Assembly: GCF_000196015.1 (NCBI RefSeq)
Contig: NC_007971.2
Coordinates: 169,721-233,720, forward strand
Length of the DNA: 64,000 bases
From: Cupriavidus metallidurans CH34
GTDB lineage: Bacteria; Pseudomonadota; Gammaproteobacteria; Burkholderiales; Burkholderiaceae
Reading direction: 5' to 3'
Shown: positions 62,255-64,000 of the stretch, piece by piece
How the letters are laid out: every line of letters starts with the position of its first letter
Position numbering within the stretch: position 1 is the stretch's first letter
Translations under genes and position numbers: made by a program
The notes under the pieces: generated by a model
The model's database searches: none
What the model was told of the DNA's origin: nothing
What the model saw: the letters and a program-made list of their open reading frames with translations, nothing else

Positions 62255-62941
62255 ATGTGCGTGAATTACGCCCCCGTGCAACGCCAGGTGTTACGGGACG
62301 TGTTCGGCGTCGAGCCGCCTTCCGACGAATGGCGTGCAGAGGCGTGGCGAGACTACCCTGCCCCGATCATCCGCGCCGGCGACCACGGCCAACGGGAATG
62401 CGTGCTGGCAGGTTTTGGGATGGTGCCCAAAGCGGAGATAAAGCGGCGCAATGAGGAGACGATGCAACGGACTGGCGCTCCCCCAAAGGTGCGGGACTAC
62501 GACACCATGAACGCCCGCTTGGAAACCATTGGCAAGCTCCAGTCGTTTGCAAAGTACTGGCGTGAATGCCGGCTCGCGCTTGTGGGGGCCACCGCTGTGT
62601 ATGAGCCCTGCTGGGAGACAGGCAAGGCCGTGCGGTGGCGTATCGGGCTACCTGATGGCGAGCCCTTCGCCATTGCCGGCTTGTGGCGCGATTGGCCGGA
62701 CGGCTCGGCCACCTTCACGATGCCAACGGTTGCGGCCGAAACCCATGCTCTCATGCGGCGCATGCACGCGCCAGGCAAAGAGAAACGCAGCGTAGTGATC
62801 TTGCCTCGCGACGAGTGGGATGATTGGTTGAACTGCCGCGATCCGGAACTCGCCCGCAGCTTCCTGCGGCTCTATCCGGCTGATGCCATGGTGGCCGAGG
62901 CAGCACCGGCACCACCGCGCAAGAAAGCCGTCGAGGCCTAG
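62255..62941 (+). CDS. SOS response-associated peptidase (SRAP/YedK/HMCES family)
   Basis: 228 residues. Cys2 (MCVNYAP) is the catalytic residue that crosslinks to abasic sites in single-stranded DNA. NARLET holds the conserved Asn and Glu, and the late His lies in RRMHAPGKEKRSVVILP. Length is typical. These proteins protect abasic sites during replication. The start overlapped the stop of the SOS-controlled gene upstream before the IS inserted; the IS now separates it from the LexA box. Confidence 0.92.
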   Translation: MCVNYAPVQRQVLRDVFGVEPPSDEWRAEAWRDYPAPIIRAGDHGQRECVLAGFGMVPKAEIKRRNEETMQRTGAPPKVRDYDTMNARLETIGKLQSFAKYWRECRLALVGATAVYEPCWETGKAVRWRIGLPDGEPFAIAGLWRDWPDGSATFTMPTVAAETHALMRRMHAPGKEKRSVVILPRDEWDDWLNCRDPELARSFLRLYPADAMVAEAAPAPPRKKAVEA

Positions 62942-63399
62942 AGCGTGGGCCACTCGATTTTCTCTTGGGGCCCAGTCTCGTCCTCCCAGGAGATCTTCAC
63001 CTGGAACTTCCGTTCCGCGAGCCCTAGATGGGCAGTTGCAATCAGGTCCACCCCGCACTGTGGTTCCAGCCGCTCCAGCGGGAACGTGCTGCGCACCTGT
63101 GACTCGACCAGAATGCTATTGCCGTCCACGAACTCGATGCGTACGTTCCTGGCAGCGGCCCGTCCCCGGTTGAAGACCTTGAAGCGCCTGTCGTTGGAAC
63201 CGCGCATGGCAAACGCAGTGCTCACGTCAGCCTTTTTCTCTGCCGCTGCTTCCGCCTCCTCTCTGGCCAGCAGACGCTCGTTCAGCAACTTCTGGCTCTG
63301 ATTGACACCCTTCTGCCGATGGTTGAAGAGCACCGACGCGCCCGTACCGACAACGGAAACGATCAGCGCCGCGGCTGCGATGAAGTCGCTCTCAGTCAT
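62938..63399 (-). CDS. Small membrane-anchored protein
   Basis: 153 residues with one N-terminal helix (IAAAALIVSVVGTGASVLF), a charged coiled region (LLAREEAEAAAEKKADVST) and a beta-rich end (FKVFNRGRAAARNVRIEFVD). It overlaps the preceding minus-strand gene by four bases. Family unknown; the end domain may be immunoglobulin-like. Confidence 0.6.
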   Translation of the reverse strand: MTESDFIAAAALIVSVVGTGASVLFNHRQKGVNQSQKLLNERLLAREEAEAAAEKKADVSTAFAMRGSNDRRFKVFNRGRAAARNVRIEFVDGNSILVESQVRSTFPLERLEPQCGVDLIATAHLGLAERKFQVKISWEDETGPQEKIEWPTL

Positions 63400-63662
63400 T
63401 TCAGCTTGAACCCCGAGCCCTTGAAGATGTTGGCGATCTCTTTCTTGATGTCAGCCACTACCTCTGCCTTCACCTCATCTACATGGGCTTGTATGTGAGC
63501 ACCGTTCTCGCTCACCAGGTTCTCGCGGGAAATCTCACGTCCGCAACGCGTGCACTTCAGCAGCTCCGGAACTGGCGCGTTCTCGATGCTGGCGAAGTCA
63601 GTGCCGCCACATGTGGGGCACTGCAGTTGGACTGTCCTGTCGTACTTTCCCTCTTGCAACAT
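63396..63662 (-). CDS. Zinc-ribbon protein
   Basis: 88 residues. CPTCGG and CTRCGR, about 30 residues apart, form a zinc ribbon (LQCPTCGGTDFASIENAP). The C-terminal helix (KAEVVADIKKEIANIFKGSG) could mediate assembly. Start at 63662 is supported by GAGGGA; longer frames lack a site. Operon partner of the membrane-anchored protein. Confidence 0.6.
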   Translation of the reverse strand: MLQEGKYDRTVQLQCPTCGGTDFASIENAPVPELLKCTRCGREISRENLVSENGAHIQAHVDEVKAEVVADIKKEIANIFKGSGFKLK

Positions 63663-64000
63663 TTCTGATCCCTCTGTGGTGTAGTTCATTGGCCAGCACG
63701 GCACTAAACCACACCAGAAGGTACGTGGCAGGCACTTGCTCGACAGCTCCCTGTCCGAGCTGCTTCTGCTCGTTGGTCGACCTCGTCAGATTCACCCGCC
63801 TAGATCAAAGCCGGCACGGCTCGTCAAGTGCCTGACGTTCCACATCGTCCTCCCCGGCGCGATCAGTTCTATATGGTATTGCGTCGTTTTTTCCACTCAC
63901 ACCATATAGAACGTGACGTTTTTCCTTGCCCCGCTACCATCTAGCCCCTAGAATCGGCTCAAACTGCATTTTGTGACGTTTCATACTTGGAGGGTTGCCT
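63663..64000. other. Control or end region with repeats
   Basis: No gene seen. Holds a 12-bp perfect inverted repeat (63866-63877 and 63901-63912, GTTCTATATGGT) with a 23-base loop, and GTGACGTTT twice (63913 and 63973), 60 bases apart. Likely regulatory for a gene beyond the window. Confidence 0.45.

Overview
The window looks like a stretch of a metal-resistance replicon or genomic island from a high-GC beta-proteobacterium of the Burkholderiaceae, most probably Cupriavidus. Three things point there: a copper cluster whose gene order reads F-G-J / I-D-C-B-A / R-S-N-K-M, the arrangement known from the cop cluster of C. metallidurans plasmid pMOL30; a CopK-type protein that is essentially the known C. 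metallidurans CopK; and a neighbouring sil-like efflux end. Species and replicon cannot be settled from the sequence alone. No rRNA, tRNA or CRISPR array was seen.

Region 1 (1-6.9 kb): the start of a silver/copper RND outer-membrane channel gene leaving the window, small Cys/His-rich exported proteins, a tightly overlapping envelope-glycan cluster (methyltransferase, ArnT-like glycosyltransferase, GtrA, GtrB-type glycosyltransferase) and a trimeric porin with its terminator. Region 2 (7.8-25 kb): the copper cluster. It has periplasmic CopH/CzcE-like and RDPFTDG-repeat proteins, the CopF P1B-ATPase, CopG, a cytochrome c, the convergent copABCDI operon with a long Met/His octapeptide repeat in CopB, the divergent CopRS two-component system, and copN, copK and a copM-position gene. 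A degenerate integrase-like gene and a lone restriction-endonuclease-like gene sit inside it. Copper would be exported by CopF and oxidised or bound in the periplasm by CopA, B, C, I, K and H, under CopRS control.

Region 3 (25.4-34.2 kb) is a decay zone: an IS30 tail, a wrecked copper-storage (DUF326) gene, a truncated cytochrome c gene, headless acyl-CoA dehydrogenase and BKACE genes, a frameshifted AbiEi-like antitoxin, a nitronate monooxygenase with an in-frame stop, an orphan VapB and a complete small integrase. Region 4 (34.9-41.5 kb) carries a large HD-domain protein resembling MobH relaxases, an M30-like metallopeptidase lipoprotein and an HU protein with a histone-H1-like tail.

Region 5 (41.5-56.7 kb) is an accessory island of mostly unknown genes unusually rich in nuclease folds: an HNH endonuclease translationally coupled to a large tyrosine recombinase, and three predicted PD-(D/E)XK proteins. 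Region 6 (56.7-64 kb) holds two complete IS3-family elements, each with clear ends and a 3-bp target duplication. One splits an XRE-family repressor gene; the other splits an SOS-box-controlled gene that once overlapped the start of an SRAP (YedK/HMCES) gene. In both cases removing the IS in silico restores the reading frame. A DNA ligase remnant whose catalytic lysine codon is an amber stop lies between them.
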